Shown: positions 54,620-64,000 of the stretch, in pieces
Layout: the number at the start of each line of letters is the position of its first letter
Numbering within the stretch: position 1 is the first letter of the stretch
Assembly (NCBI RefSeq): GCF_900110875.1
Contig: NZ_FOFM01000004.1
Location: 186,001-250,000 of the forward strand
DNA length: 64,000 nucleotides
From: Pseudovibrio axinellae
GTDB taxonomy: Bacteria > Pseudomonadota > Alphaproteobacteria > Rhizobiales > Stappiaceae
Direction of reading: 5' to 3'
Made by a program: the position numbers and the translations under genes
The notes under the pieces: generated by a model
The model's input: the letters and a program-made list of their open reading frames with translations, nothing else
Told to the model about the DNA's origin: nothing
Database searches by the model: none

Positions 54620-55273
54620 ATGGGAGCTGTCTCACAGGGTAACGAGCCTTCCATGGAGGATATCCTAAGCTCGATCCGTAAAATTATTTCGGATGACGAA
54701 GCGAATGGCGCAGAGCAAATGAAAGATGCTGCATTGAGTGAAGCTGACGCAGGTCGCGAATTGTCCCAGGATGATCTAGATAAGCTCTTTGATGATGCAC
54801 CAGCGGAGATTGAGCCTAATCCTGCGCCTGAGTTGGAAGAGGGCGGAGCTAAAGAACCTGAAGTTCTCGAGCTTACGCAAGATGAGAAGATCGACGAGCT
54901 TTCCTCCACGTTGAAAATTGTCGAAGGCCTTTCTGATGAGGCTAAAGAAGGTGGTGGTGACATTAGCTTTCTTGAGGAGACAAACTCTGAGCCATTCGGG
55001 TTGAGCTCAGCAGAGCAGGACGATATTCTCGAGCCCGCTCAGGCCTCTTCTGATGACTTGACTGAAACGCTGATATCGAGTGCAACAGATCAGGTTGTTT
55101 CCAGTGCATTTAACGGCCTTGCAAACACCGTGCTGTCGAAAAATGCGAGAACCCTTGAAGATATGGTTGCCGAAATGTTGCGACCAATGCTGAAAGGTTG
55201 GTTGGACCAACATCTTCCGAGTGTGGTTGAGCGACTTGTGCGGCAGGAAATTGACCGGATTTCTGGCAAATAA
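54620..55273 (+). CDS. DUF2497 / PopZ-family polar organising protein
   Basis: A 217-residue acidic protein of the DUF2497 family, of which PopZ of Caulobacter is a member, assembling pole-localised scaffolds. The conserved N-terminal helix SMEDILSSIRKIISDDE and the C-terminal block LEDMVAEMLRPMLKGWLDQHLPSVV are present; between them is a long, disordered, Asp/Glu-rich and Pro-containing region (about 45-150), as in PopZ. It lies upstream of valS, an arrangement seen in other alphaproteobacteria. The gene has its own upstream region after a terminator. Gene symbol omitted because the role in this organism is inferred. Confidence 0.88.
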   Translation: MGAVSQGNEPSMEDILSSIRKIISDDEANGAEQMKDAALSEADAGRELSQDDLDKLFDDAPAEIEPNPAPELEEGGAKEPEVLELTQDEKIDELSSTLKIVEGLSDEAKEGGGDISFLEETNSEPFGLSSAEQDDILEPAQASSDDLTETLISSATDQVVSSAFNGLANTVLSKNARTLEDMVAEMLRPMLKGWLDQHLPSVVERLVRQEIDRISGK

Positions 55274-55478
55274 AATGGTATTTACGGCCATTGGGCCGTA
55301 ACTTGAACCCCTTATTTCGTAATATCAGTTTGTGTGAAACCTGAATGAAACCGTCAGGTGCTGTGAGCTATTGAGCGTTTGTGCGCTCAAATGTGTTCAA
55401 TGGTCGCTTCAAAGGTTGACTTAGGCGAGTGCATCCGATTTACACCAGACAAACTCCACAAGTGGAAGATCTTTAGGT

Positions 55479-58316
55479 ATGCTGGATAAAACATATGAGG
55501 CGGCCTCTGTTGAGCCGCGGATTTACGAGACCTGGGAACAGGCAGAAGCCTTTAAGGCAGGCGCAGGTGCAGAAGATGGTGCTGCGACCTATTCAATCGT
55601 GATTCCGCCGCCAAACGTGACAGGCTCGTTGCATATGGGGCACGCGCTGAATAACACGCTTCAAGATATCATGGTTCGTTATCAGCGTATGCGTGGTCGC
55701 GACGTTCTATGGCAGCCAGGTATGGACCATGCAGGCATCGCAACTCAGATGGTTGTTGAACGCCAGTTGGCGGCTGATGGCGGCAATATTTCTCGTCGTG
55801 ACATGGGCCGGGAAGCCTTTGTTGAACGCGTTTGGAAGTGGAAGGGTGAATCTGGCGGGATGATCTTTAACCAGCTCAAACGTCTTGGTGCGTCTTGTGA
55901 CTGGTCCCGTGAACGTTTCACCATGGACGAGGGCCTGTCCAAGGCAGTGCTGGAAGTCTTTGTTTCTCTTTATAAAGAGAACTTGATTTACAAGGACAAG
56001 CGCCTTGTGAACTGGGATCCCAAACTTCTGACTGCGATTTCCGATCTGGAAGTTGAGCAAACCGAAATGCAGGGTAACATGTGGCACTTCCGCTATCCGC
56101 TGGCGGATGGCGTGAGTTACCAGCACCCAATTGCGTTTGATGAAGACGGCAAGGCGACCGAGTTTGAGACCCGTGATTACATCGTGATCGCGACCACTCG
56201 CCCGGAAACCATGCTGGGTGATACAGCCGTAATTGTTCACCCTGATGATGAGCGCTTTAAAGAGCTGCAGGGCAAAGACATTATCCTTCCACTGGTTGGT
56301 CGCCGTATTCCGATCATTGCGGATGACTATGTGGATCTTGAAACCGGTACGGGCGCGATGAAAGTTACGCCTGCGCACGATTTCAATGACTTTGACATTG
56401 GCAAGCGCCATAATTTGCCTCAGATTTCCATCATGGATCGTGAAGCCAATATTGTTCTGCGTGAAGCAGAAGGCTTTATGGATGGTCTGGAGTTGACTGA
56501 CGAGCTCAACAAGACACTGGAAATACTTGAAGGTGTTGAGCGCTTCAAGGCACGTAAGCTGATTGTTTCCACGCTGGAAGAGCGCGGGCTGCTGGATGAG
56601 GTTGTTGATCACGTTAACATGATTCCACATGGTGACCGTGGCGGCGTTCCGATTGAGCCTATGCTGACAGATCAGTGGTATGTTGATGCAAAGACTATGG
56701 CAAAGCCTGCTATTGCGTCTGTTCGTGAAGGCCGTACCAAATTCGTTCCTGCCAACTGGGATAAGACCTACTACGAGTGGATGGACAACATTCAGCCGTG
56801 GTGTATTTCCCGTCAGCTGTGGTGGGGGCATCGTATCCCTGCGTGGTATGGTCCAGATGGTAAATTCTTCGTTGAGCAGAGTGAAGAAGAAGCACTAGCA
56901 GCGGCTACCGAGTTCTATGGTAAGCCAGTTAAGCTTATGGAGCAAAATGACGCTCTTGCAGCACATGATGCTGGTGAAGCTGATTTTGTTGCCTTGTACC
57001 GCGATGAAGACGTGCTTGATACATGGTTCTCGTCGGCTCTGTGGCCGTTCTCTACGCTCGGTTGGCCGGACAAAACACCTGAGCTTGCACGCTATTACCC
57101 AACATCGGTTCTCGTGACTGGTTTTGATATTATCTTCTTCTGGGTTGCCCGGATGATGATGATGGGAAACCATTACATGAAGACCGAGCCCTTCGACACG
57201 GTTTACATCCACGCCCTCGTTCGTGACGAGAAGGGCGCTAAGATGTCCAAGTCCAAGGGCAACGTGATTGATCCGCTGGCGCTGATTGAAGAATACAGTG
57301 CTGATGCACTACGCTTTACGCTTGCTGCTATGGCCGCGCAGGGCCGCGATATTAAGCTCTCAACATCTCGTGTTGCTGGTTACCGGAACTTCACGACCAA
57401 GCTCTGGAATGTTTGCCGTTTTGCTGAGATGAACGAGTGTCACGCGGTTGAAGGCTTCGACCCTGCGCTTGTTAAGCAGACAGTGAACCGCTGGATCGTG
57501 ACTGAAACAAGCCGCGCTATTCGCGAAGTCTCTGAGGCGATTGATACGTACCGCTTCAACGATGCAGCTGGTGGTGCATACCGCTTTGTGTGGAACACAT
57601 TCTGTGACTGGTACGTTGAGCTAACCAAGCCTATCTTCTACAGCGATGATGAAGCGGCTAAGGAAGAAGTTCGTGCCACAACAGCCTGGGCTCGTGATGA
57701 GATCCTGAAGCTTCTGCACCCATTCATGCCTTTCATTACGGAAGAGCTTTGGATGCGTACGGTTGAAGATGGCGAGAACAAGCGTGAGAAGCTTCTGGCG
57801 CTTTCTGCTTGGCCAACGTCAATTGGTGAAGATGGAGAGGCTGCTGCGGAGATCAACTGGCTGATCGATATGATCGTCCAGATCCGCTCTGTTCGTTCTG
57901 AAATGAACGTTCCGGCTGGGGCCAAGGTTCCTGTTGTTCTGTGTGGTGCTTCTGAGCAGACTAAGGCTCGTCTTGGCATCCACGAAGCAGCGATAATGAA
58001 GAATGCACGCGCTGAGACAGTGACAACTGCAGATGAGATTCCGCAGGGTTCTGCTCAGATCGTTGTTGGTGAAGCGACAGTTTGCCTCCCGCTTGCTGGT
58101 GTTATCGATCTTGATGCGGAAAAGGCACGTCTTAGCAAGTCCTTGGACAAGATCGTTGGTGAACTTACCAAGATCTCCAAGAAGCTAGAGAATGAGCGCT
58201 TCCTTGAAAAAGCTCCGGAAGACATTGTTGCCGCGGAAAAAGAAAAAGTGGCTGAACTTGCTGAGCGCAAGGAAAAGATTGAAGCTGCTCTGGAACGTTT
58301 GGCTGCACTTGGCTGA
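55479..58316 (+). CDS. valS: valyl-tRNA synthetase
   Basis: Class I synthetase that charges tRNA-Val and edits threonine. The 945-residue product shows the HIGH-type motif in PPPNVTGSLHMGHALNNT, the CP1 editing domain with TTRPETMLGDTAV, DYVDLETGTGAMKVTPAHD and the KMSKS loop in EKGAKMSKSKGNV. The ATP/anticodon domain follows, and a C-terminal coiled coil of about 60 residues (KSLDKIVGELTKISKK) completes the family layout. Length is normal. A strong terminator follows. Confidence 0.98.
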   Translation: MLDKTYEAASVEPRIYETWEQAEAFKAGAGAEDGAATYSIVIPPPNVTGSLHMGHALNNTLQDIMVRYQRMRGRDVLWQPGMDHAGIATQMVVERQLAADGGNISRRDMGREAFVERVWKWKGESGGMIFNQLKRLGASCDWSRERFTMDEGLSKAVLEVFVSLYKENLIYKDKRLVNWDPKLLTAISDLEVEQTEMQGNMWHFRYPLADGVSYQHPIAFDEDGKATEFETRDYIVIATTRPETMLGDTAVIVHPDDERFKELQGKDIILPLVGRRIPIIADDYVDLETGTGAMKVTPAHDFNDFDIGKRHNLPQISIMDREANIVLREAEGFMDGLELTDELNKTLEILEGVERFKARKLIVSTLEERGLLDEVVDHVNMIPHGDRGGVPIEPMLTDQWYVDAKTMAKPAIASVREGRTKFVPANWDKTYYEWMDNIQPWCISRQLWWGHRIPAWYGPDGKFFVEQSEEEALAAATEFYGKPVKLMEQNDALAAHDAGEADFVALYRDEDVLDTWFSSALWPFSTLGWPDKTPELARYYPTSVLVTGFDIIFFWVARMMMMGNHYMKTEPFDTVYIHALVRDEKGAKMSKSKGNVIDPLALIEEYSADALRFTLAAMAAQGRDIKLSTSRVAGYRNFTTKLWNVCRFAEMNECHAVEGFDPALVKQTVNRWIVTETSRAIREVSEAIDTYRFNDAAGGAYRFVWNTFCDWYVELTKPIFYSDDEAAKEEVRATTAWARDEILKLLHPFMPFITEELWMRTVEDGENKREKLLALSAWPTSIGEDGEAAAEINWLIDMIVQIRSVRSEMNVPAGAKVPVVLCGASEQTKARLGIHEAAIMKNARAETVTTADEIPQGSAQIVVGEATVCLPLAGVIDLDAEKARLSKSLDKIVGELTKISKKLENERFLEKAPEDIVAAEKEKVAELAERKEKIEAALERLAALG

Positions 58317-58340
58317 TGTCTTTTAGTGAGTGATGATTTT

Positions 58341-58371
58341 AAAACGCGGTTCTTCGGGGCCGCGTTTTTTT
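58341..58371 (+). terminator. rho-independent terminator after valS
   Basis: Stem AAAACGCGG / CCGCGTTTT with loop TTCTTCGGGG, followed by T-run, 24 bases past the valS stop. Confidence 0.88.
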
Positions 58372-58602
58372 GTTGTGTTGGGTCTTGTCCTGCATCTGCA
58401 TTGGCTTTGGGCTTGGAGGGCACGTATAAAGCGTGGGAAGCTCGGGTTTTACAACCGTGACTTATGGGCAACGCTTGTGGGTTAGCTGAGTTTCATCAAC
58501 AATTGCCGCCTGTTTGCCACGTTACGGCCTTTTCCCCGCGCCATTCCAATGCTAAGCCCTGTACAAGTTGGGCGTTTGAATCAATAGCTGCTGGAAAGTT
58601 TA

Positions 58603-59148
58603 ATGGATTTTACGATGCGTAGATATCTTGGGCGTGCTGCATTTTGTGCATTTGCGGCGTTCATTGGCGGGGCTGCATTTTCGCTACCTCTACAAGCTCA
58701 GACTCCGATCAAAAATCCTGTTGCTGTGTTTAAGGGGCTGGATAAAATTACCGGCCGTATCACAACTTTTGATGTCTATATTGATGAGACCGTGCAGTTT
58801 GGTGCGCTTCAAGTCACGCCGCGTGTTTGCAATTCCCGTCCACGGACAGAAGCGTCGCAAACCACAGCGTTTATTGAGGTCGATGAACTCACGCTTGATA
58901 GTAAAGTTCGCCGCATTTTCAGTGGTTGGATGTTTGCAAGTAATCCAGGCGTTCATGCGGTGGAGCACAGCGTCTACGATATCTGGCTGATTAACTGCAA
59001 GACAAAGACATCTGTGCCGCCACCAGAGGGTTACTCTGGCCCTGCGGTTGATCTTGTAGCGGAAGCTGACCCACTCGCTGGTGAGGACTTTGTCTCTTCG
59101 GGTGAGATTCCGGTCCCAAGACCAAAGCGACTGGCAATACTTCAATAA
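58603..59148 (+). CDS. DUF2155-family secreted protein
   Basis: A 181-residue exported protein with signal peptide ending LPLQAQA. The conserved blocks are FKGLDKITGRITTFDVYIDETVQFG, LQVTPRVCNSRP, TAFIEVDE, RIFSGWMFASNPGVHAVEHSVYDIWLINC, typical of alphaproteobacterial DUF2155 proteins; the two conserved cysteines are at the VCNSR and INCKT positions. The family is conserved in alphaproteobacteria and lies next to aat, as here, but its role is unknown; placement beside cell-envelope or N-end-rule genes is consistent across genomes. The start at 58603 fits the signal peptide; ATG 58615 is an alternative. Confidence 0.92.
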   Translation: MDFTMRRYLGRAAFCAFAAFIGGAAFSLPLQAQTPIKNPVAVFKGLDKITGRITTFDVYIDETVQFGALQVTPRVCNSRPRTEASQTTAFIEVDELTLDSKVRRIFSGWMFASNPGVHAVEHSVYDIWLINCKTKTSVPPPEGYSGPAVDLVAEADPLAGEDFVSSGEIPVPRPKRLAILQ

Positions 59149-59151
59149 AGA

Positions 59152-59179
59152 TACGGCCTCTTAGTTGGGGCCGTTTTTA
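59152..59179. terminator. terminator shared by DUF2155 and aat genes
   Basis: ACGGCC / GGCCGT stem with an 11-base loop and T-run, sitting between two convergent genes and covering the aat stop codon. Confidence 0.75.
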
Positions 59180-59850
59180 TTTTCGCGATGGGCAGGGCGT
59201 AATTCTTCAATGATCTGAAGCAGGCGTTTACCCGAGGTGCCTTGGGGGAGTGTGTTAAAATCGCCGTGAACAGTGAGTGCGTTGTCGAGCAGCTTTGCAT
59301 AGTGGTCTTTTTGGACCTCTATCGCACCGAACTGTTTCAGGTGCGTTGTCACAAACTGTGCGTCGAGTAACCTGTACTTTCCATAGAGAAGTCGGCCATA
59401 AAGGTGCACAAGGGCGACTTTGGATGCATCACGCTCTAATGAGAACATGCTTTCACCAAAGAAGGCGCCACCCAGCGATACGCCATACAGCCCTCCGACA
59501 AGCTTATCAGTGGCGTTGTAGACCTCTATTGTTTGGCAGTATCCCATTTCAAACAGATCAGTATAGAGCTGTCGGATCTCGGTGTTGATCCAGGTCTCTC
59601 TGCGTGTTGATGTCGTTGATGCGCAAGCGGAAATCACAGCTTTGAAGTTTTTGGAGGTGCGAACAGTGAATTTGTCAGCGGATACGGTTCGTGCGAGACG
59701 TTTGGGGATATGAAATGAGTCGAGCGGCAAGATACCTCGCCGCTCGGGGTCAATCCAGAAAAGATCAGGAGAGTTAGCAGTCTCAGCCATTGGAAAGACG
59801 CCACAAGCATATGCTTTAAGCAAAATTTGCGGTGTAATCTGTAGTTCCAT
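59161..59850 (-). CDS. aat: leucyl/phenylalanyl-tRNA-protein transferase
   Basis: It adds Leu or Phe from aminoacyl-tRNA to the N-terminus of proteins beginning with Arg or Lys, marking them for ClpS-ClpAP. The 229-residue product has the family start LLKAYACGVFPMAE, DLFWIDPERRGILPLDSFHIPKRL, CAS...TWINTEIRQLYTDLFEMGYCQTIEVY, VGGLYGVSLGGAFFGESMFSLERDASKVAL and LLDAQFVTTHLKQFGA. It lies 30 bases downstream of accC and thus probably in the accB-accC operon. Confidence 0.96.
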   Translation of the reverse strand: MELQITPQILLKAYACGVFPMAETANSPDLFWIDPERRGILPLDSFHIPKRLARTVSADKFTVRTSKNFKAVISACASTTSTRRETWINTEIRQLYTDLFEMGYCQTIEVYNATDKLVGGLYGVSLGGAFFGESMFSLERDASKVALVHLYGRLLYGKYRLLDAQFVTTHLKQFGAIEVQKDHYAKLLDNALTVHGDFNTLPQGTSGKRLLQIIEELRPAHRENKNGPN

Positions 59851-59880
59851 GCAAGACTGCTTAGACCTCTCTCGATCTCC

Positions 59881-61248
59881 TCAGTTTTCTTCTGAGTTCT
59901 GAGCTGCGATGTGTGCTTCCAAAAACTTCTCAAGCCAGTGGATATCATAGGCGCCGTTGGCGATATCCTGATTGTCGAGAAGCTCGGTAAACAGCGGCAC
60001 AGTTGTATTGATGCCATCTACTACAAATTCGCTAAGTGCACGGCGTAGTCGCATCATGCATTCCACGCGCGAACGTCCATGAACGATCAGCTTACCGATC
60101 AGGCTGTCATAGTGCGGCGGAACTTTGTAGCCCTGATAAACACCAGAATCTACACGAACACCTAAGCCACCTGGTGGGTGGTAGTAGGTGATCGTTCCAG
60201 GAGAAGGGGCAAATGTCAGTGGGTGTTCGGCATTGATACGACACTCAATTGCATGGCCTGTGAAGCGCACATCTTCCTGATTGATTGAAAGGTTTGCGCC
60301 AGCAGCAATACGGATCTGTTCGATCACGAGATCTATGCCGGTTACCATTTCAGTTACAGGGTGCTCCACCTGCAAGCGGGTGTTCATTTCAATGAAGTAG
60401 AACTCGCCATTCTCGTAGAGGAACTCGATGGTACCAGCGCCGCGATATTTGAGCTTGCGCATTGCTACAGCACAAATTTCGCCTATGTTCTGGCGCTGCT
60501 CTTCATTCAGCGCAGGAGATGGACACTCCTCAAAAACCTTCTGGTGTCTACGCTGCAAGGAGCAGTCGCGTTCGCCAAGGTGGATTGCATTGCCCTGACC
60601 ATCGCCAAGTACCTGAACCTCAATATGGCGAGGTTTGCCAAGGTACTTCTCCATGTACAGTGCATCATCACCAAAGGCTGCTTTGGATTCTGAGCGCGCT
60701 GTAGAGATTGCAAGATCTAGGTCTTCAGCGGTTGGTGCTACCTTCATGCCGCGACCACCGCCGCCAGCAGCTGCTTTCACGAGAACCGGATATCCGATTT
60801 CCGCAGCAATTGCATGAACGTCATCTTCTGGTGTAATGCCACCATCAGATCCCGGTACGACCGGAATGCCCAATTCAATCGCTGTGGTCTTAGCCTGGAT
60901 CTTATCGCCCATCACACGGATGTGCTCTGAGGTTGGGCCGATGAAGGTAATGCCGTGTGCCTCAAGAATCTCGGCAAAGCGGGCATTCTCAGAAAGGAAC
61001 CCGTAGCCTGGATGTACAGCATCGGCGCCAGTGATTTCACAGGCAGCCAGGATCTGTGGAATGTTGAGGTAACTGTCGCGCGCCACAGGCGGGCCAATAC
61101 AAACACTTTCGTCAGCAAGGCGCACGTGCATTGCATCTTCGTCGGCTGTGGAGTGGACCGCAACGGTGCGAATTCCAAGCTCTTTACATGCCCGAAGAAT
61201 ACGGAGTGCGATCTCGCCGCGGTTTGCGATCAGGATCTTGGAGAACAT
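59881..61248 (-). CDS. accC: acetyl-CoA carboxylase, biotin carboxylase subunit
   Basis: Carboxylates the biotin on AccB with ATP and bicarbonate, first step of fatty-acid synthesis. The 455-residue product shows [20 protein letters not shown], the ATP-grasp loop [55 protein letters not shown] and [22 protein letters not shown]. Length is standard. It is 14 bases behind accB and 30 bases ahead of aat, all on the minus strand. Confidence 0.98.
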   Translation of the reverse strand: MFSKILIANRGEIALRILRACKELGIRTVAVHSTADEDAMHVRLADESVCIGPPVARDSYLNIPQILAACEITGADAVHPGYGFLSENARFAEILEAHGITFIGPTSEHIRVMGDKIQAKTTAIELGIPVVPGSDGGITPEDDVHAIAAEIGYPVLVKAAAGGGGRGMKVAPTAEDLDLAISTARSESKAAFGDDALYMEKYLGKPRHIEVQVLGDGQGNAIHLGERDCSLQRRHQKVFEECPSPALNEEQRQNIGEICAVAMRKLKYRGAGTIEFLYENGEFYFIEMNTRLQVEHPVTEMVTGIDLVIEQIRIAAGANLSINQEDVRFTGHAIECRINAEHPLTFAPSPGTITYYHPPGGLGVRVDSGVYQGYKVPPHYDSLIGKLIVHGRSRVECMMRLRRALSEFVVDGINTTVPLFTELLDNQDIANGAYDIHWLEKFLEAHIAAQNSEEN

Positions 61249-61262
61249 TGAGACTTCGCCTG

Positions 61263-61733
61263 TTATTCGATGATGATAAGTGGTTCGCCGAATTCTACCG
61301 GCTGACCATCTTCAACCAGGATTGCAGTTACCGTACCCGACTTTGATGAAGGGATTTGGTTCATGGTCTTCATGGCTTCGACAATAAGAATTGTATCGCC
61401 TTTTTTCACCGCTTGACCAACTTCAACGAACTGCGCTGCGCCCGGCTCTGCTGCCAGATACGCTGTACCAACCATTGGTGAGGTTACGGCGCCAGGGTGG
61501 CTTGCAGGGTCTGCAGATACTGCGATCTCTACAGGAGCTGGTGCTACTGTGGCCGCTGCTACTGGTGCTGCCACCGGAGCTGCTGCAGCGTTAATTGTCA
61601 GCTGACGAGCGACCCGAACGCGGAGATCTTTATGTTCCACCTCGATTTCGGTCAGGTTGGTGTCGTCCAGCAAATTTGCGAGCTGGCGGATCAAGTCCTG
61701 ATCAAATTTAGTTTCTTTCGTCATCTTTTTCAT
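61263..61733 (-). CDS. accB: acetyl-CoA carboxylase, biotin carboxyl carrier protein
   Basis: The biotin carrier of acetyl-CoA carboxylase. From ATG 61733 it has 156 residues; a start three codons later is possible. The N-terminus ([20 protein letters not shown]) is followed by an Ala/Pro/Val-rich hinge (about 48-70), and the biotinyl domain ends with [12 protein letters not shown], where Lys122 is biotinylated. The frame itself runs 28 residues further upstream, but that part has no similarity to AccB. The accB-accC pair is standard. Confidence 0.95.
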   Translation of the reverse strand: MKKMTKETKFDQDLIRQLANLLDDTNLTEIEVEHKDLRVRVARQLTINAAAAPVAAPVAAATVAPAPVEIAVSADPASHPGAVTSPMVGTAYLAAEPGAAQFVEVGQAVKKGDTILIVEAMKTMNQIPSSKSGTVTAILVEDGQPVEFGEPLIIIE

Positions 61734-62259
61734 CGTCCAGTTCGAAATGCCCTGATATGTGAAAACAGGAGCCTTCGGTTTGGCCCTCAAAAAGCTATTT
61801 GCAGCAGGGACGGCCATTAAAAATCATTGAAAATCCGTCTGCATAGAGCAAATCTGGATTCTCTTGCTGAATGAACTACACACGCAGCCGGTTATTAACT
61901 GCGTAGATAGCCATAAACTCTTTAGTTGCAAGATGCTGTCATAAAAGAGCACGCATCTGGTCTGCCTAGGCTGCGCATAAGGCAATTTCATGTTGTTAAG
62001 CGCAGAAAGGCATCTGTCTCTCTGATTTACTCGAAAGTAAACCAAGGTAATCGCGCAAGCACGAGTGTTGTGTTCTCAAAAACTCTGTGTAACGAGTTAA
62101 GTTTAATTGACGTAATGGTAAAGTGTAGCCAGACAAATAAACATAACTGGCTTTCTTATATGATCAGAGCGAACCAAGGGGAAGACCTTTGTCCGCTCTG
62201 AGGTGAGTTCTTAAGAATAAAGCTTCGAAAATGGGTTAATAATCGCGCGGATGACCGGT
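61734..62259. other. intergenic region between accB and dsbA-like gene
   Basis: About 520 bases with no gene. It holds the accB promoter on the minus strand and is AT-rich from 61830 to 62160. The few short frames here have no family character. No known regulatory RNA recognised. Confidence 0.35.
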
Positions 62260-63003
62260 CTACTCGCGTTCGGCAGCGATCTTTTCCTTCAACGCATCGT
62301 AGCCAACGGCTCCTACAATCACATCATCGCCCAGGATGTAAGAGGGGGTGCCTGTAATGCCGAGCTGCTCCGCAATTGTGAAAACCTCTTGAAAGGTTTC
62401 AGCTGCCTGGTTGGACTTCATGGACTTTTCAAGGCTGGCCCGTGAAATACCCAGATCCTCTGCGACCTTCAGGCTGCTTGCCATATTTGCGCGACCTGGT
62501 TGTCCCAAAAGCGCAAGATGGAAGTCCTCGTATTTGTCTGGAGCAACGTCAGAAACTGCGATCGCCACACGTGCTGCTTCCTGCGAAGGCTTGCCGAGAA
62601 CTGGGAATTCCTTCAGGACAACGCGTAGATTCTTATCTTCATCAACCAAACGAACAAGATCAGACAAGGCGCGTTTGCAGTAACCGCAATTATAGTCGAA
62701 CAGTTCAACGAGCGTTACGTCGCCGTCAGGGTTCCCGAGCACGACCTGGTAGTCGCTGTTGTATATCTCGTCGGAAAGGTTTGAAATTGAGGCTTTCCGT
62801 GCGCTTTCTTCTTCTGCAGCGCGCCGTTTATCAAGCTCTTGCAACGCGTCCAAAACGACTTCAGGATTTGCAACAAGGTATTCTTTAATAATTGATTCCA
62901 CTTCAACGCGGTTTAGCGGCTCTGCTTGCGCAGAAAGGGTCGCTGGCAGCAGTGTTAGCGTTGCTGCGCATGTGATCGCTGCGCGGCGCATAAGTTTCTT
63001 CAT
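62260..63003 (-). CDS. DsbA-family thiol-disulfide oxidoreductase
   Basis: A periplasmic thioredoxin-fold protein of 247 residues. The signal peptide ends near ATLSAQA. A helical N-terminal part (about 30-75) precedes the thioredoxin domain with active site CGYC (Cys106, Cys109) in LFDYNCGYCKRALSDL, and the cis-proline in GTPSYIL. The layout, a helical leader followed by a DsbA domain, is that of the Com1/ScsC-like group in alphaproteobacteria rather than classical E. coli DsbA. It follows the M48 protease gene by 51 bases on the same strand. Confidence 0.93.
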   Translation of the reverse strand: MKKLMRRAAITCAATLTLLPATLSAQAEPLNRVEVESIIKEYLVANPEVVLDALQELDKRRAAEEESARKASISNLSDEIYNSDYQVVLGNPDGDVTLVELFDYNCGYCKRALSDLVRLVDEDKNLRVVLKEFPVLGKPSQEAARVAIAVSDVAPDKYEDFHLALLGQPGRANMASSLKVAEDLGISRASLEKSMKSNQAAETFQEVFTIAEQLGITGTPSYILGDDVIVGAVGYDALKEKIAAERE

Positions 63004-63054
63004 GACGTCTCCTGTGCCCGTGTTCGGGTATTTGATTACTTATTTGTATGTCGG

Positions 63055-64000
63055 TTAACGGCGTCTTGCTTGAGGCATCTTTATTGACAGAATATCGTCG
63101 GCTTGCTGCCAGGCTGGCGTTCCAACCTTCAGCGCTTGTTGGGCGCGCTTAGCATAGCGTTGAGCGCTGCGGGTATCCCCGCGCGCCATGTGACTTTGTG
63201 CTGTTGCCAAATCGGCTCCTGCTTTGTCGCCAAGGCGGGCATTTGCAATTGCAAGCTGGGCATAACCAGTCATTGAGTATCTGTCTTTGCGCAGGGCTCT
63301 GGTCAGCAACCCTTTCGCTTCTTTGAGATAGCTCTTGTCGTTTGATGCGACCATCGCGAAGCCCAGCCAGATCTCGAAGTGCGGATTACCTGGGTAAAGC
63401 GCAAGTGCTTTGCGGAAGGGTGTAATCGCTGCTTTTGGCTTGCCACCTTCAAGAAGTGCCTGACCTTTAATCTCATAGAAATACGGATATTGGGGCCCTT
63501 TTGCGATCAAGGCATCAATTTTTTTGACGGCTCTGGATAGTTTGTCAGCTCTCATGCTGGCAATTGCGCGTGCATATTGCGCCGGCAGGCTTTTATCTTT
63601 TTCCGGGTAGGCCCGATAAACTGAGTTTTTATGGCTGGTGAAGGCCAGAAGTTTGGCCTTCACCATATCATGCTTAAGCTGAAGGCGCTGTGGATCCTTC
63701 TTATTAAAGTACTTACCTTTTTTCGCCCTGTTTTGTAGGGCGTTAAAGCGCTCGCGCGGCATAGGGTGGCTGAGAGCATATGGGTCTACATACTGCGCCG
63801 AGAATAGGGCCTGATCAGCCATCCGCTCAAATGTATTGAGCATTCCCTGGGCTGATACACCAACAATGTTGAGATAGCGAAGCGCGGCCTGATCAGCCGA
63901 TGATTCTTCTGAGCGTCGGTACGACAAGAAATTGCGCTGCGCGAGTGACGACCCGCCAGTGATCGCTGCTGCACCGCCACGTGCGATGGAGCTGTTGCCT
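63055..64000 (-). CDS. M48-family metalloprotease with TPR repeats (BepA-like), N-terminus cut by window edge
   Basis: An envelope quality-control metalloprotease, of which about 315 C-terminal residues are visible. The region ARGGAAAITGG and LSYRRSEESSADQAALRYL contains the third zinc ligand Glu of M48 peptidases (E-x-x-A-D pattern); the HExxH motif lies beyond the right edge. The stretch SHPMPRERFNALQNRAKKG is the usual block after the catalytic domain. The C-terminal third consists of TPR-like helices (YFYEIKGQALLEGGKPKAAI, then GNPHFEIWLGFAMVA), as in BepA/YfgC. It is followed by the DsbA-family gene, which suits a link to outer-membrane protein folding. Confidence 0.9.
   Translation of the reverse strand, partial: GNSSIARGGAAAITGGSSLAQRNFLSYRRSEESSADQAALRYLNIVGVSAQGMLNTFERMADQALFSAQYVDPYALSHPMPRERFNALQNRAKKGKYFNKKDPQRLQLKHDMVKAKLLAFTSHKNSVYRAYPEKDKSLPAQYARAIASMRADKLSRAVKKIDALIAKGPQYPYFYEIKGQALLEGGKPKAAITPFRKALALYPGNPHFEIWLGFAMVASNDKSYLKEAKGLLTRALRKDRYSMTGYAQLAIANARLGDKAGADLATAQSHMARGDTRSAQRYAKRAQQALKVGTPAWQQADDILSIKMPQARRR

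Noticed and set aside
55707-56831. Minus-strand frame of 374 codons
   Set aside because: Antisense shadow of valS; no protein family features.

Overview
The window reads as chromosomal DNA of an alphaproteobacterium. Support comes from the aapJQMP amino-acid transporter, the aerobic cobalamin genes (cobP-cobW-cobN-cobO-cobQ, cobD-cobC), a class I PHA synthase, the pcm-tolC-popZ-like-valS-DUF2155-aat-accC-accB gene order, and S9 with an N-terminal extension. The moderate base composition and mixed marine-type gene set would suit Pseudovibrio or a related member of the Stappiaceae, but this is inference from gene content, not a placement by alignment.

Layout. 1-2.6 kb: a secreted protein cut by the left edge, a membrane protein, and rplM-rpsI with a clear promoter and terminator. 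2.9-6.2 kb: phaC with a membrane-protein gene behind it, then a small lipoprotein. 6.5-12.9 kb: an aminotransferase, homoserine dehydrogenase, glpX, recJ and a DUF423 protein. 13-15.8 kb: an M3 oligopeptidase and a CAP-domain lipoprotein on the minus strand. 16.1-20.05 kb: a four-gene envelope operon (ArnT/GT39-like transferase, PAP2 phosphatase, polyprenyl-phosphate GT2, LAB_N protein) that looks like a lipid A or polyprenyl-linked sugar modification system. 20.6-24.9 kb: aapJQMP. 25-27.2 kb: a divergent pair, a trypsin-like protease without a signal peptide and an SGNH hydrolase. 27.5-33.4 kb: minus-strand genes for sulfurtransferase, AlaX editing protein, a frameshifted LysE exporter, cardiolipin synthase, cysteine synthase and a secreted protein.

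34.1-44.5 kb: three tandem tRNA-Asn genes, then a cobalamin riboswitch controlling a cobalamin operon. A 33-codon reading frame lies between riboswitch and cobP and is joined to cobP by an ATGA overlap. cobD and cobC converge on the operon, sharing the hexamer that gives both cobQ and cobD their stop codons. 44.6-51.7 kb is the accessory part: alkane monooxygenase, an orphan PD-(D/E)xK-type protein, a glutamine amidotransferase, tRNA-Cys, and a phage remnant. The remnant has a DUF2793 protein, a GH108 endolysin, an inner-membrane spanin-like gene with a possible overlapping Rz1-like lipoprotein frame, an HTH regulator, and a decayed second copy of the spanin gene. 51.9-64 kb returns to conserved core genes, ending in a DsbA-like oxidoreductase and an M48/TPR metalloprotease cut by the right edge.

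No CRISPR array, complete insertion sequence or replication origin was seen. The least explained items are the lysis-gene duplication, the protease/SGNH pair, the coupled leader frame before cobP, and the envelope operon.
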